A DNA stretch of 64,000 bases from Capsicum annuum (GCF_002878395.1 NW_025892544.1:124001-188000), one strand, 5' to 3'. Shown: positions 44,741 through 57,604, counted from the first letter of the stretch. Notes: generated by a model from the letters alone, not told the origin. Translations and numbers: made by a program.

Positions 44741-45960
44741 CCCAAAAGGCACTGTCTGGTGCCACTGTAATGATAAATCTACCATTGCAGCAATATCATT
44801 ATCCCCAACAAGCTCCCACCCTTCTCATAGTATATTTTTTATTTTTCATCATAATTTGGATTTTAAGCATAGATCCAACATAGTTAAGTATATATGGACC
44901 TCTTTATACTAAAATGGGAGATTATATTGTAGAAATTCATGCCAAAATTGTCCAAATTCATTAAAAAAATGTGACACTTCTTCTTCTACTCCGTCCATGG
45001 TTTAAATTCACAATAAAGTATAATAATCTTATGCCTATAATGATGTAGGAGGATTGAGGATGATATAAAAGCTAACATAATCACAATTCATACAAGACCA
45101 TCACCAAAACTCCAGTTTAGATTGCACCAATGAAAACTAACCAAAAAATGCTCTCCTACTCTAAAGTTTTCAACTCTAACTGGATAAAGACATAAAAAAG
45201 GTAGTAGAAGCTAAAAAATTTACCTTGAATCGACATTGGTGAGAGATTTATAAGAGATAATTGAGTGAGTTTTAGAGTGGAGGAGTGAACATATGGGGAA
45301 ATATTTGTTTCCCCTATATAAAACTGCCACTAACCTAGGCGGTAGTAAATTTACCACTGTGGTGGTAGTTTTTGCTACCACACCAATAAACTCTGTGCAA
45401 TTATATTTCGTCCTTACTTTTCTTTTGTGGTTTCACTTTGCAAAGTATGGGGTACTTTAAATTAATCATCATAAAATCTGGCTCACAATTTTCTCTGTGT
45501 GTGTTATGGTTTTGTAGAATGGGTTGGAACAAATTTAAAAAACTAATTAGTACAAAGGTTGGACGAGTGTGTTGGTTTTAGCTATTAATTTAATGGGGTT
45601 TAAGAAATTGATTTGATAGGAAGTAAGTATCATTTTCTTACGACCCATTGTGTTCATAAATTTCAAGTTGTTCCTAAAATCATGTCACCCTCTTCTCCAT
45701 AACCGTTTGGAAATTATTGGTGAGTAAATTGGTATCTAATTTAACGATACAAAACATAATTATGTCAAAAATGGTCTAAGGAAACTTTGCAATGAAGAAA
45801 ATCCTTTCTAGACCTGAGAGAAATTATTTCATGAGAAAAGGCTGACTGACTACCACTGCAATGTTAGATCCATCATTGTAGTGGTATCATTGCAACAGTA
45901 AATCAACCGTTGTTGTGGTACTCGAGCAGTAGCTAGCTCAATTATTTTTAAGATGCTCAT
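44741..45960 (-). promoter_or_regulatory. promoter-like region of orphan module E
   Basis: Read on the minus strand, palindromic CCACTG.AGTGG-type repeats occur at 45850-45930 and 45330-45380 (TACCACTGTGGTGGTA at 45352-45367). A TATA box TTTATATAGGGG lies at 45312-45323. A splice donor TTCAAG|GTAAAT follows at 45224/45223, and then the accessory ORF. A further cluster of the same motif lies at 44759-44805. The arrangement and spacing mirror the internal region of element A (10448-10158). Activity is inferred only. Confidence 0.4.
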
Positions 45961-46974
45961 TTTATCCCAATATCTCTAGGTCATTCTTTTTTCCCAAAAA
46001 TACCCAGAATAAACTAACACGTAGAGTTATGAGATTTAAAAATCCATGATTTATTAGGGCAATTTTGATGCATGCCCGATGGAAATCTAAAATAAGAAGG
46101 AGCCTAGCACATGTGGTATATATTTATCTTCCGTCTATAAGGTCGGTTATGGTTTAATGTGTAGTAGACTTTGGCTAGATGTATGTAATAAAGATAGTAA
46201 TGTTTTGAGTTTTCAAGCCTTGGGCCTTTGATCACTGTGTTTGGATGGATAAAATGATTATAAGCAGTTTTGGTTTTAAATAGGTGATGGTTATTATTAT
46301 TTTTTAGACAGTTCAACCTTTTGTATCTTGCATTTATAGTCTTATGAAGATTAAAATAAGTTGTAAAGTATGAGGGTACAAGAGTATAGGGTAGAGTAAT
46401 TACGACCGTCAAATGATATAAGAGTAAAGTAGTGTAGACAGATTATTGATGAGGCTCAAGAAAACTATATTACATTGAATTGGGGAGTTCAAATAGTTCA
46501 TAAGTGTGGGAAAGCATAATGTTTTAGAATAAATGAAGTTAAAGAATCTTAAAATAGCTTACATATGTAGAGAAGATGTATTAGAAGGTAGCCTATGTAT
46601 AACTTCCATATAGGTGTGAGGTATTTAGATAAAAGTCATCAAAATACTGAGTGTGTAAGAGTTATAAATTTTCAATAGTAATTTAGGGTTGTGGTTAGTT
46701 ATGGTACAAGAAATAACATAAGGAAAGGATTGGGTGTCGGTAGACAAGTCTTGTTAGTGTTGCAATGTGGGAACCCTGTGAATTCTTTAGAATGTGTGTT
46801 CTTATGGATACCATTCCGTTGGGGTATAAGATAGAAGTAGATTGAAGTCCTGAAATTCTATGAATGATTCATTTGTAGAAATTAGACTTTCTCAAATCTG
46901 TGTTTATATTTTAATTGAGTATTTGTAATTGTCATTGGGTGCTACTTATGATGTTGACTGCATTTTTATATTCA
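45961..46974. other. unassigned AT-rich DNA
   Basis: No coding region, RNA gene or clear repeat is supported. The longest frame (minus, 46412-46104) is Asn/His/Tyr-rich and shows no recognisable domain. Confidence 0.4.
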
Positions 46975-47225
46975 TAGATATTGATGATAATAGTATTGAG
47001 TTCATAATACTGATGGTGTGATTATATTGATAATGATGTTGATGATGATGATGTTGAGATCATGATAATGATGATGATGTGATTATGTTGATAATGATGT
47101 TTAAATCATGATGATGTGATTACATTGATAATGATGTTAATGATGATGAATTGAGATCATAGTGATCTAATTTACGTTGTTAATGATGTTGATGATGATA
47201 TGATAAGGAGGTGATAATGAGATGA
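46975..47225. repeat. GAT-rich higher-order tandem repeat
   Basis: An imperfect trinucleotide (GAT/ATG) array with a longer repeating unit. The phrase GATTAYRTTGATAATGATGTT occurs at 47020-47040, 47081-47101 and 47118-47138, with a decayed copy at 47169-47190. 'ttgag-tcat' segments separate the copies. Spacing is uneven (61, 37 and about 51 bp). Confidence 0.75.
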
Positions 47226-47860
47226 TATGTGCATACTGCATAGATACATTCATCTATTCAGATGTACATTATTATTTAAATGTTATGACTAAATTTGTTG
47301 ATGCGTTTGACTAAGTATGGAAGGTATAAACATGAACCGTGATCTAACTCTATGGGATGGGCACGGTTGTCCTAGATCATCATTAGCTATATGGTACCTT
47401 ATTATTGATGAGAACTAAGTCTAACCGGTTAGTGTATCAAAATATGAATATGGTGAAGTCTATAGGATAGTCTGGATTGTTAGAAGTAGGATCTCAAAGT
47501 TAGAACAGATAAGATATGATAGGTCTTAGACGTTGTAAGGAAAAATGACTAGTCAAAGGACAAAGATACACATAAAATGTTAAATAACATGTAGATCACA
47601 AAGATGATTTAGTAACATGTTAATAATTGCTCAAATGGGGCTTAGTAATTAGACCTTACTTGATGTCATTATTTCTTCCTATGTATTATTTTTTTTTATT
47701 TATTTGTTATCCTAATCAGCCAATGATACCTATCAGTGTGTGTGGTTTTCCTAGTGCTACAATTACCATACTTCTATTTTGGGTAATAACAATGATGTAG
47801 GTTAGTTTGAGTTTTAATAGAATCCATGACTATCACTCTACAACAGCTACTGATGTCTCA
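47226..47860 (+). repeat. possible degenerate Ty3/gypsy LTR fragment
   Basis: The text near 47700-47800 ('ccaatgatacctatcagt', then 'gtgctaca', 'acaatgatgtaggt') resembles the segment at 3485-3550 of the 2.6-kb LTR ('tatgatacctactggt', 'gtgtagatcc'). Further left, 'gggatgggcacggttgtcct' has the style of the same LTR class. The similarity is weak and no ends were found. Confidence 0.3.
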
Positions 47861-49490
47861 AGTTTAGATGGATGTTGTGTCTTGGAGTTCCATGTTCCCT
47901 GTTTAGTGATCTTATACCATTTTAGATTAGCATCTAGGGATTCACTTCTTGTTATTTTTCTCATGGTTCACTTATCAAATATATTGAAAAAAGAGTTATT
48001 TATTCAAAGAATGGTTTGGTTTAATAATGATTGTATTTTGATTTCAACATTAATTGGACGATTAGGTGGTAAGCGTTCTCCTATCTAGGATACATTCAGG
48101 TAGGTACCCACATGATCTGTGATTAGGTCATTACATAATCCATGAGAGACTTGTGAGGTCCATATACTATTCAGGAAAGACCTCAGATCCATCAACACAG
48201 CTTGAAATAACCTTGACATTGTCTGAAAATATCTTTGAATTTAGATCACTGGTAAAGACATCAAAACCTCATCACTAGTAAATTCCTCGGCACCATCTCA
48301 TAGTCAACTTAGAATAGTCATCAAAATAATAATAATAGTGACAATACAATCAAGTGAGAAAAACAACAGATGATTTAATAGGATCAATCATCTGGGCATA
48401 TATAAACGAGCAAACACAACATTTACACCAATGCTATAGTGAAAATCAAGCTTGCAAAAGTATATGACTCAATAACTCAAATATACAGTCTTGAACTTCT
48501 ACCACATAACATTGTTGCCCACATAAATACTCATTATTATATTTATATATGGTCCTCATTATCTATTTACATTTTCAAACAAACACTAATACTTTAAAAA
48601 TAAGTCAAAGAAAGTTTAAACTTGCCTAAAACAACATCCAAAAAGTCAGTCAAAGTCATTTATATTCATAAATCTTTCGAATGATCCCAATATGACCAAA
48701 TACATATTTGACATAAGAAAACAAGTTCATGAACACCTATATTGTTAAACTTTTATTTCAGACTCAAAAGTCAACCCTGAGCCCACAAGGCGAAACTAAA
48801 TTTTCTTTAAAATCTCTAAATATAATTTCATAGTTGTTACCTTAGAATTCCTAAATTAACCAAATCAAAACCATAATTTAATGGTGAAATAATCAATAAT
48901 GCATTGAAAAAGGTAAGATTAAACGTTTAGAATTATATCCGATAAAAAAATCTTGAATTTTTTTTTAAATCACCCCAATATGTGTTTTTAAGCTTTAGAA
49001 ATTGAATTATGGGGTTTATGTTTGAAAATAGTGTTTTTAAATATGTTTAGGTGTTTTTCTTCATCGATCGCAAGCCTGACCCAGACACACCCTTCTCAAA
49101 TGCGAAGTCCTACTAGCGCAATATGAAGAAAATGGTTGTCTCAATGCTTATCCAGTTAAGTTACCCTATATTATATTTACTCCCTCTGGCGATTGTGATG
49201 TGCTACTGGGAGGACTTTTTTCGATCACGACAAGAGCCTTGTAATGTAAGGAACAAAATAGGCTACAGTGAAAACAATGAATACCACCAACCATGAAATC
49301 TTTCAAAATCCCAAATGGACTCTCATGATTCATTTGAAACTCCATGAATATAGTCAAATATCATACTAGATTGGAATAATATTCTGAACATATTAAAATT
49401 ATCAATACATCGATTCGAGGTCATCTTGACCAAATGTTGATTAAGGTCAATTCTTATCTATTAATTTTTTAAAATTTTCATTCAATGACT
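47861..49490. other. unassigned AT-rich DNA
   Basis: No supported gene. Open frames at 47807-48088 (+) and 49166-49357 (-) have no recognisable domain or start context. Confidence 0.4.
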
Positions 49491-49499
49491 TAAAATTCA

Positions 49500-50470
49500 T
49501 TTGAAAACCTTAAGACTCAAATCCTCTATGATACATAATTCAATCCTCTATGATACAACGTGTTGTATATTATATACTGAAAAGGTATCATAGAATATGT
49601 TAATTCCTTAAAAGTTAAAACATTATTCAATTTTACGTAATACGTAAATGAAATATATTATATATTTATAGGTTATCTTAAAAAAGACTCATCCATTCCT
49701 TTAGAAAGTCTTTAGTCTTTGCTAATACCCTCATAGTACATTTTATATACTGATAGGATATCATAAAAGTGTAAATTCATTCCTCCAACCGAAAAAAGAA
49801 TTTATTATAAAATGTCAACACAATAGAAATCAAGTTCGGTTTTGATATCTTAGTTTTTATATCATTTTATTAAGTTTTACTTGTGGGAAAATTAATTTTT
49901 TAAAAAATAATCTTGTTTTAGATTTAAATTTTACATAAAATAAATATGTTTCAATTAACTTAAATTTTATTAAATAAGTTGGTGACTTTAGTTACTTAAG
50001 ATATCCACATGGTATATATATCATGTATTGATAGAGTATTATAAAGATTGATTCATTACTTAAATATACTTCTTAGTCCTCATGATACTTACATTATATA
50101 TCATATACCAATAGAGCATCATGAAGGACTATATATTTCATCAAAAGAAAAATTATTAAAATACAAAAAAAAAAAAAAAGTTTAAGCTTAGTTTTGATTA
50201 TTTTATTTTATATTATTTTAGAAAGTTAATTTGACAAAAAATAATTACAGAATAATAGAGACATATTTTATATATAAGTTTTATTTTGATTTGCCAAAGA
50301 GAAAAAAAGATATAAATATGTATTTTCTATCAATTTAAATTTTAATAAATAAGTAGTGACTTAAGTAATTTTCTCTTAATTATTTTTTGTTTTATCTTTA
50401 AAAAATATAAATCCTATATCATCCTGACAGAGTATCATATAGTTACAAAGTATCATGAAAGGGATTAACC
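49500..50470. repeat. AT-rich diverged tandem duplication with a recurring TATC-ATA motif
   Basis: A block of about 360 bp appears to be repeated: 'tatactgataggatatcata' at 49745 corresponds to 'tataccaatagagcatcatg' at 50104. Downstream, 'ggtgactttagttactta' at 49981 corresponds to 'agtgacttaagtaatttt' at about 50354. The motif 'ata.tgatagagtatcat' occurs in total near 49576, 49747, 50023, 50104 and 50422. A 16-bp direct repeat AATCCTCTATGATACA lies at 49520 and 49542. A run of 15 A is at 50165-50179. No coding sequence. Confidence 0.55.
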
Positions 50471-50552
50471 TTACCTCCTTAGCAAAAAGAATCCGAAAAC
50501 CTTAGCTGAAAACCTTAGTTACAACTGAAAACCATTGAATTTTCCATCCATC

Positions 50553-52198
50553 ATGGCCAATGTCGCCGGTGGGACAACCCAACCGGAAGAAAAAACGTAG
50601 CAGAATAACAAAGAATGTAGTTTAATTCATCAAAAAAAGGAATAATACCCAAAAATTTGCAGATCTCTTGAAACCTAAACCCGTTGTTAGTAACTTTATT
50701 AGTGTTCTTCCTAAATCGGTGGTTATGTGCATGGAGAGCCCAATATCACGTGGAAATCATCAAAAGTACATAACTTATTCATTCAAGAGAATCTTCAATA
50801 TGCTATAGTTGGAAAATTCTCGTATGTCAAACCAGACAACAAAGAATTAAGAAAAGCAATATCAATTTAGTGTGGAATAAAAGGAAAATACACAATAGGG
50901 GTCTTGGATACAAGGCATATTCTTATTAGACTAGAAGAATTGGAGGATTATATATAATTATTATCTATAGCAGTATATTATATAAAGACTAAAGTGTTGT
51001 ATTGATAGATGAGAATGTTGAAATGGGATCCATGGTTTGAGCTAGACGTTGAGATAACAATAGGAGTGGCATGGATTTCAATACCAAATTTTCATCCAAA
51101 TTTGTTTGCTAATGAAGCAATTTTTTCTATTGCTTCAGTGGTGGGAAAGCCATTAATAGTAGATATGGCAACCAAAAATCAAACTAGACCGAGCTATGCA
51201 AGGGTTAAAGTTGAGGTAGATTTGGTTGCTAAGTTACCTCAAAGGGTTAGAATCAATGAAGAGAATGATATTACTGGAGAAATAAAATCCAAATGGATTC
51301 AAATCCAATATGACTATATGCCTAAATACTACAAAGATTGTTGTTTGCAAGGCCATGATGAAGAAAGTTGTTGGAATATTCATCCAGAATTGTAAAGAAA
51401 ATGAGGTAAGTGGAGATGCAGAAAACACCAATAATGAAAAAAAAAACAAAAAAAGCAAAGAGAGCAACAACATTTACAAAACAACGCAATAAAGGGGAAT
51501 ACAAATAAACAACAGTGGTTGACTAGAAGAAATAAATATAAAAGAGATAAATACTGGTATATATTGGGAGAGGTAGATAAGGAGAATAAAGATGAAGTTG
51601 CTATATCCAATCTTTTTAATACATTAAAGGATGAAGAAGCTGAAAGTATCAACAAGAAGGAGAAGGAACAAAACAAAGTGAGTAAAGAGATTGGGTAAAC
51701 AAAAGTTTTGGAAAAATTTAAGGAAGCATGCAATCAACAAAGAGAGAATAGAATAAGGGAATAGAACATGTCAATGAGGAGAGCACAGAAAAGAAAGAAG
51801 ATAATACATCCAGTAATGTAAGAAGGGGAGAAAGATAAAAAATAAGCAAAGAATGATCAACATAAAGAAAGTGTTAAAAATGAAGGTCCTCAAGAGACAG
51901 CAGGGGAGTTGATGGTATTGGAACAGGAGAAAGAAGATAAGGAGTTAATGGTTATTAAAGGGGTTTTACCCTTACCAATCCAATTGGAAAATATGGTTGA
52001 ATGTTGTACTAAAAACAAAGAAGATTTGGAAGTGGCAAATTTGGAAGAAAATATAAAAAATATAGCTATAGAAGATAATTTGTCACCAAAGAAGATAGAA
52101 TCAATGAAAGCAAAACAAGAAAATACATAGAAAAAGGGCAAGAATGCAAGTTCATCCATAATACATATAAAGAGCCATACATCTAAAATAAAGTCAAG
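50553..52198 (+). pseudogene. LINE ORF1 (DUF4283-like, CCHC knuckle)
   Basis: Starts ATGGCCAATGTCGCC ('MANVAGGTTQPEEKT'). It has the DUF4283-like RNA-binding core at about 50770-51200: 'NLFIQENLQYAIVGKFSYVK', 'GVLDTRHILIRLEELEDY', 'MRMLKWDPWFELDVEI', 'IGVAWISIPNFHPNLFANEA', 'IFSIASVVGKPLIVDMATKN'. Next come 'KVEVDLVAKLPQRVRI' and a zinc knuckle 'CCLQGHDEESCW' (51341-51376; the family pattern C..C....H....C with one Cys shifted). From 51380 to 52190 a Lys/Glu-rich low-complexity tail follows. Stops (for example after 'TQPEEKT' and 'EDYI') inactivate it. It would have been the nucleic-acid chaperone of the LINE particle. Confidence 0.8.
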
Positions 52199-55164
52199 AT
52201 GAATGCTTTGATTTGGAACATAACGTCAGTCAATACTCAGAAAGAATTTACCAAGTTAATAACCTTACAAAGAAAGACATCAATTTTATTTCATAGAACT
52301 TATGGAACCCTTCCAAGAAAATCACAACATTGAAGAATATAGAAGAAAATTGGGCATGTAGCATGTAGTTTTGAATACGTCAGGGAAGATATGGGATTTC
52401 ATGGATCCTAATATAGAATATAGTATGATTAAAGATGAAGAACAATAGTTGTCTATGAAGTTAGAAAACTAACATGTAAGAATATCAGTGATGGTTACAT
52501 TAGTATATGCTAAATGTTCTCAAAATAAAAGAACAATGTTATAGGATTTTTCTAGCAGACATAGCATGTTCTATTCAAGAGCCTTGATTGATAGGAGGGG
52601 ATTTTAACGTTATAAGGAGTGATGAAGAAAAGCTGGGAGGGCTACCTTTTACTGTCAATGAAAGGCAAGATTTGAATTAGTGCATAAGCTTGTGCAATAT
52701 GGAGAAATATGATTTCAAGGAAAGTAAGTATACATGGTGGAATGGAAGAACTAATGAAGAATACATTTTTAAATGATTAGATAGAATTTTTTTTAATGAC
52801 AGAATGCAGGAGATTTTTCAAACAATAGAAGTAGAGCATTTGGTGAGGAGTGGTTCTAATCATTCCCCTTTATTTCTTCAAGTTAGAAAAAAGAATGGGC
52901 ATATCCTTAGATCTTTCAAATTTCTCAATTTTTTGTTGAAGGAAGAATCATCTTTGGTGGTGATTAAGCAAAATTGGAAAACAGAGATAGAGGGCAATCC
53001 TTTCATTATATTTCAACAGAAGTTGAAATATATCAAATCTGCTCTTACAAGGTAGAGTAAAGAGAAATTTGGAAATATCTTTCAAGAAATTGTAACTCTG
53101 GAAGATATAATAAAGGTAAGGGAGAAGAAATTTGAAGAAGATCCATCAGGAAAAAATAGAGAAAATCTATTTAGGTCTCAAGCTGCATTAAACATACATC
53201 TTAAAAGGAAAAAAGACTTTTAGAGGAAAAAAATAGGATTTTAATGGTTTAAGGATGGTGAGAGGAATACTAAATTCTTCCATACAATTATCAAAGTAAG
53301 AAGGAGAAGGCTTAAAATAATAAGAATCCAAAATGATAAGGGGGATTGGATGAAGGATTGGGAAGACATTACAGCTTCAGCTATTGAGTTCTTTCAGCAA
53401 TAATTTACGAAGCATAATGATGCTAAAGATTTTTATTTACTATAAGAATTACCTTATTTGATAAGTGCAAAGCAAAATGAGAAAATCATAAGAATACCAA
53501 CTTAAGAAAAATTTAAAGATGCTGTCATGGGACTGAACAGGAATAGTCTAGGAGGAACAGATAGAATGGAAGGTGCCTTTTACCAAGATGCATGGGAGAT
53601 TATTGGGAAGGACATTCATAGAATAGTGATAGCTTTCTTTTGTGGATTTTAAATCCCATGGTTCATTACTCATACTAATTTGGTATTGCAACCAAAAGAC
53701 TTAGTGGTGAATACCTCTTCACACTTAAGACCTATTTCACTTAGTAATTTTGTGAATAAAATATTCTCAAGAATTATTCATGAGAGAATTAAGGGTTTAC
53801 TACCACATATGATTTCACCATAATAAGCGGGATTTGTGAAAAGGAGAAGCATTGTTGAGAATATATTGGTGGTCTAGGAAATAATTTTAGATATAAGAAA
53901 AGAGGTAAGACTCCGAACATTGTTATTAAGCTAGATATGATGAAAGCTTATGAAAGGGTAGCATGGTTATTTCTTACCAAAGTAATGAGATAGTTAGGAT
54001 TTTCTAAGATTGTAATATATATGGTATAAAGGCTCTTAGGGAATAACTGGTATTCAATCTTGTTGAACGATTAATCTAAAGGATTCTTCAAATCCACAAG
54101 GGTCCTGAAACAAGGTGATCTACTATTACCTACTTTGTTCATGATTGCAGCAGAGGTACTGTCCAGAAGTTTGAAGAATTTGATACAGATGAAAAAATTC
54201 AAGTTGTTTGGTATGTCAAGGGAAAGTCCTAAAATAAATCATCTAGCCTTTGCAGATGATATGATCATAATATGTAAAGTTGAGGTGGGAACCTTACAAA
54301 TGGTTACAAAAGCTCTGGAAAGATATGAATAAGTATAAAGACAGAAGATCAATAAATAAAAAAGTGCAATTTATGTGCATAAAAGTGTCTCTAATGGAGT
54401 TGTGGTTATGGCAGAAGTGGTTACTAGAATATTGAGGAAGGAGTTCCCTTTTACTTATCTAGGTTGTCCAATTTTTTATATGAGAAATAAAAAGGATTGT
54501 TATCATCATATCATGAATAAAATAAGTGGTAAGTTACAGAGGTAGTAAGGAAGGCTTCTATCATTTGGAGGAAGAGCAATTTTGATTAAGCATATCCTTC
54601 AAAGCATTACTATGCACTGTTTATCAGTAATGAATCCTTATTTTAATATGATGATACAATTTAGAGAGTACTAGCTTAATTCTTTTGGAGTAGCAATATA
54701 GGGTAAAGAGGGAGGCATTGGGTTAACTGGCAAACAATATGTTTACCTGAAGAAGAAGAAGGATGGGGTTTTAGAAAAGTAACAGATATCTCTATGGCCC
54801 TTTTTTGTAAATTATGGTGGAATTTCAAAACTATAAAATTAATCTAGAGTAGCTACATGTTTAATAAATATTGTAAAAAGAAACATCCTAAGTTGGTCAT
54901 ATGGAGAAAGGGTGCAGGTGGATCTCAGGTATGGAAGAAAATATTAATAGCAAGGGATCTAGTAGAGCATTTGATTGTATGGCAAATCAAGAAAGGGAAT
55001 TCAAATATTTGGTTGGATAATTGGACATTACAAGGTGACTTATACTCAATCATGATGGACATTTCAGAGGATAAGGGGGGATGTCAGGTGGTTAGAGACT
55101 AAGCAGATAATGAAAGATGGAAAGATCAAGTAATTAAAGACATTTTTCCAGAAGATATAGCTGA
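52199..55164 (+). pseudogene. LINE ORF2 (endonuclease and reverse transcriptase)
   Basis: Starts ATGAATGCTTTGATTTGGAA ('MNALIWNITSVNTQ'), the usual start of the APE-type endonuclease. The Glu segment 'FIELMEPFQ' lies in another frame near 52290. 'LIGGDFNVI' is at about 52588-52614, and the 'SDHSP' motif is changed to 'SNHSP' at 52855-52872. RT motifs are 'DLVVNTSSHLRPISLSNFVN' and 'RIIHERIKGLLPHMISP' (53700-53820). The active site F-A-D-D is at 54249-54260 ('HLAFADDMIIICK'), and 'FPFTYLGCPIF' follows. A C-terminal 'WQIKKGNSNIWLDNWTLQGD' is at 54981-55040. Many stops are TAG/TAA at expected Gln/Trp codons. It is cut at 55164 by element G. Confidence 0.85.
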
Positions 55165-57600
55165 TGTAACACCCTGTATTTCCCTAGCATAATCTAAGTC
55201 CCAATACGTGAGTATTCATATATGACATTTTTTAAACACTTATTATTTTTTAATTTAGAGCTTGCCATTGCGTAGGAAATTCAATTAGATTTCCAACGAT
55301 ATAAAATTTGCCCAAATCCTATAACCAGAAAAGAAGTTATGGCGATTTTAAGTTTAAGTCATTAAACACTGTTATATTAACCTTAAGCGTATCGCAGAGC
55401 AGGCCAATCTTCCATTTGGAAAATTTTAGTGAGGGTCTGCAATTCTGGCGCATCGCGCCATACGCCAACTTGACATTTGTCCATTTCCAGTGTCAAAGCA
55501 CGATACCACCACATTGTGGTGAACTTCTAGGTCCCAATCAGTGAAGGACCATAATTTCCCCGTGTCACGCCACAAACTAGTTTCCCAGTTTTCCAATTCC
55601 AGTGCTACGATGCGATAGTACTACGTCGCACCAGCCTAAAAAATTGAGATTTTTAGTCCGTTCTGAGTTTTAATTCCAAGGGCTTTCAATTACATTTCCC
55701 TTAACCCAGTCAGCCCCAAACACGAAATTAAGTCCCTAATAACCTAATTCGGCATTATTCTAATCCATTTTCCCCCAAATTCAAAAACATTCTCTCTATT
55801 AGTAAAATACTAACCCTCAAGAATCAAGGTTAAATCTCAAGAACTCTCCATCAACTTTTCTAAATTCATCATCCCAGGTATGTTAAATGTTTATCCGTGG
55901 ATCCCTTTTATCCATGGAGTCCAAGAATCCATTTTAATTACAAATCTATCATATTTTCAAGTTAATTGATTTAAATTGTGATTTCACCCATGAATCTCCA
56001 TGTACTATTGATTTTATACCAAGATTCAATGAAATTTTTGTTGTTATCCAATCCTCCATGTTTTAATATTATTATTTACTAGATTAAACCATGATTTAAT
56101 ACTACTATGTCCAATTCATGTAATTTCTATAAGTTTCATGGCATTCCTATGATTGTTTTAAACCATGAACTACAAGTGCTTGATAAAATGCCTACAAGAG
56201 TGATGGATTTCAAAAGCCTTCATGCTTTGTCCCCTATGATTTAGTCTCTTTTCAGTATTGTTGTTTTGAGTCCTGGGGATATTGAATACCCAAAAATCAT
56301 AGTTATTTATTAAATCTATTCTCAGTACATTATAGAATCGTCTTTAGATTATACTATGAGCATTATCAGAATAGTCAGATATCAGTCATTAAACTCAGAA
56401 TAGTCTAGTATCTCAGTGTCTTTTAGTTGGAAGTAGGATTTAGTACCGAGCGAGTACAGGGATGGAGGCTTCCCCGTTAGATAGGCAGAGTCGTTGGTAG
56501 CAGTCCCTAAACTCTAAAACTATGTAGGCAGCATAGGATATAAGTAGTCACCCATTAGATTAGGCTTGACTGTCTCGTAAGGGTCACCCGTCAGTTCAGA
56601 CTTGACACCCTTAGTGCTTTGAACATTATATCAGTTAAGTGGATCCACACTGCCAATGTTAGTAGCCGTGGCACAGTATTAACACTCTTTCAACTGGGGT
56701 TACAGGTTGGACCCTGATTAGCTCAGATTAGAGCATGTCAGTTAGATGATATCTCTCACATTCTCAGATACAGTCTCAGTTCAGTTATTCAATCTTAGTG
56801 TTGTTTAGCAAAAGCTACAGATGTCAATCTTTTTAGTATCTCAGTTTACAGACTTTATGCAGTTCTTGTTATATGCTTGGTCATGTATCCTCAGTGTCTA
56901 TAGATTTTCATGTATCTTCAATATTTACATATTTTCATGCATACACAGTATTTATAAGCTTCACATATTCTTGTACCTATGGATTTTATGTTCTCTACTC
57001 AATACCCTATGTTTTACATGTATAATTAGTTAGTAATTATTATTCCTATTCATGAAACCATGCATATTAACCTACCCCATTTAGCATACCAGTACATTCA
57101 AAGTACTGATCACATACCCTTTTTGTGCTATGATGTATCATATCATAGGTGTTGATGCTCAATTCCCAGATTGTATTTAGTCCCTTAGATTATCAGCAGT
57201 ACAGTAGCAGTGGTGAATCCTCATCATCCGAGGATAGATTATATTACTTTATGTGTTTATCTCAGTAGTTAATAGAGTTAGTTGGGGGCCTATCCCATCA
57301 CCTCTCAGTCAGCCAGTCTTAGAGGGTTTTCAGACATTTGAGTCAGTTATTCAGTATTTAGATTTCCAGTTGACATGTCAGTTTCCCAGTATTTTCTCAA
57401 ATGTGGACAGTTATTTTCTATAGATTTATATTCCAGTATTGAATTTAGTTTTAAAACCTTATGACAATTTTAGTTATTCGTCTGTATTCATGATTATATT
57501 ATTCAGTGCTCACAGCAGGTACCAGCTCATGGGTCAGCTTTTGGTCCCTCAGGACCATAAGCACCGTTTAACGACTAGGGTGTAGTCTCGGGTCGTTACA
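55165..57600 (+). repeat. 5' LTR of Tekay element G
   Basis: 2436 bp, TGTAACACCC...GGTCGTTACA. It pairs with 62615-64000 for its first ~1.4 kb ('ctagcataatctaagtccca', 'aattccaagg', 'gattaggcttgact'). It contains short inverted repeats such as CACCACATTGTGGTG at 55508-55522. LTR ends of the same family appear at 1-259 and 3942-4284. A tRNA-Met primer site follows after 4 nt. Confidence 0.93.
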
Positions 57601-57604
57601 AACT

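Larger units (their letters stand above)
50480..55164 (+). mobile_element. L1-type LINE, 3' part displaced by the Tekay insertion
   Basis: The order is ORF1 (DUF4283-like domain and zinc knuckle), ORF2 endonuclease, RT and a C-terminal zinc/RNase H-like region. All are on the + strand with stops and frameshifts. The 5' boundary is uncertain; ORF1 starts at about 50553. The reading is still inside ORF2 ('RWKDQVIKDIFPEDIADV') when the TG of the Tekay 5' LTR begins at 55165. The rest of the LINE, its 3' UTR and its tail must lie beyond the window. Confidence 0.85.

Noticed and set aside
46104..46412. 102-codon minus-strand frame as a possible host gene
   Set aside because: Asn/His/Tyr-rich composition with no recognisable domain, start context or neighbouring exon signals.
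49500..50470. Considered as a MITE or pararetrovirus fragment
   Set aside because: No terminal inverted repeats with target duplication and no viral coding motif could be identified.
51234..51733. Minus-strand open frames with Phe/Ser/Leu-rich products opposite the LINE ORF1 tail
   Set aside because: They are the antisense of an A/G-rich Lys/Glu coding region; the + strand LINE ORF1 explains the sequence.
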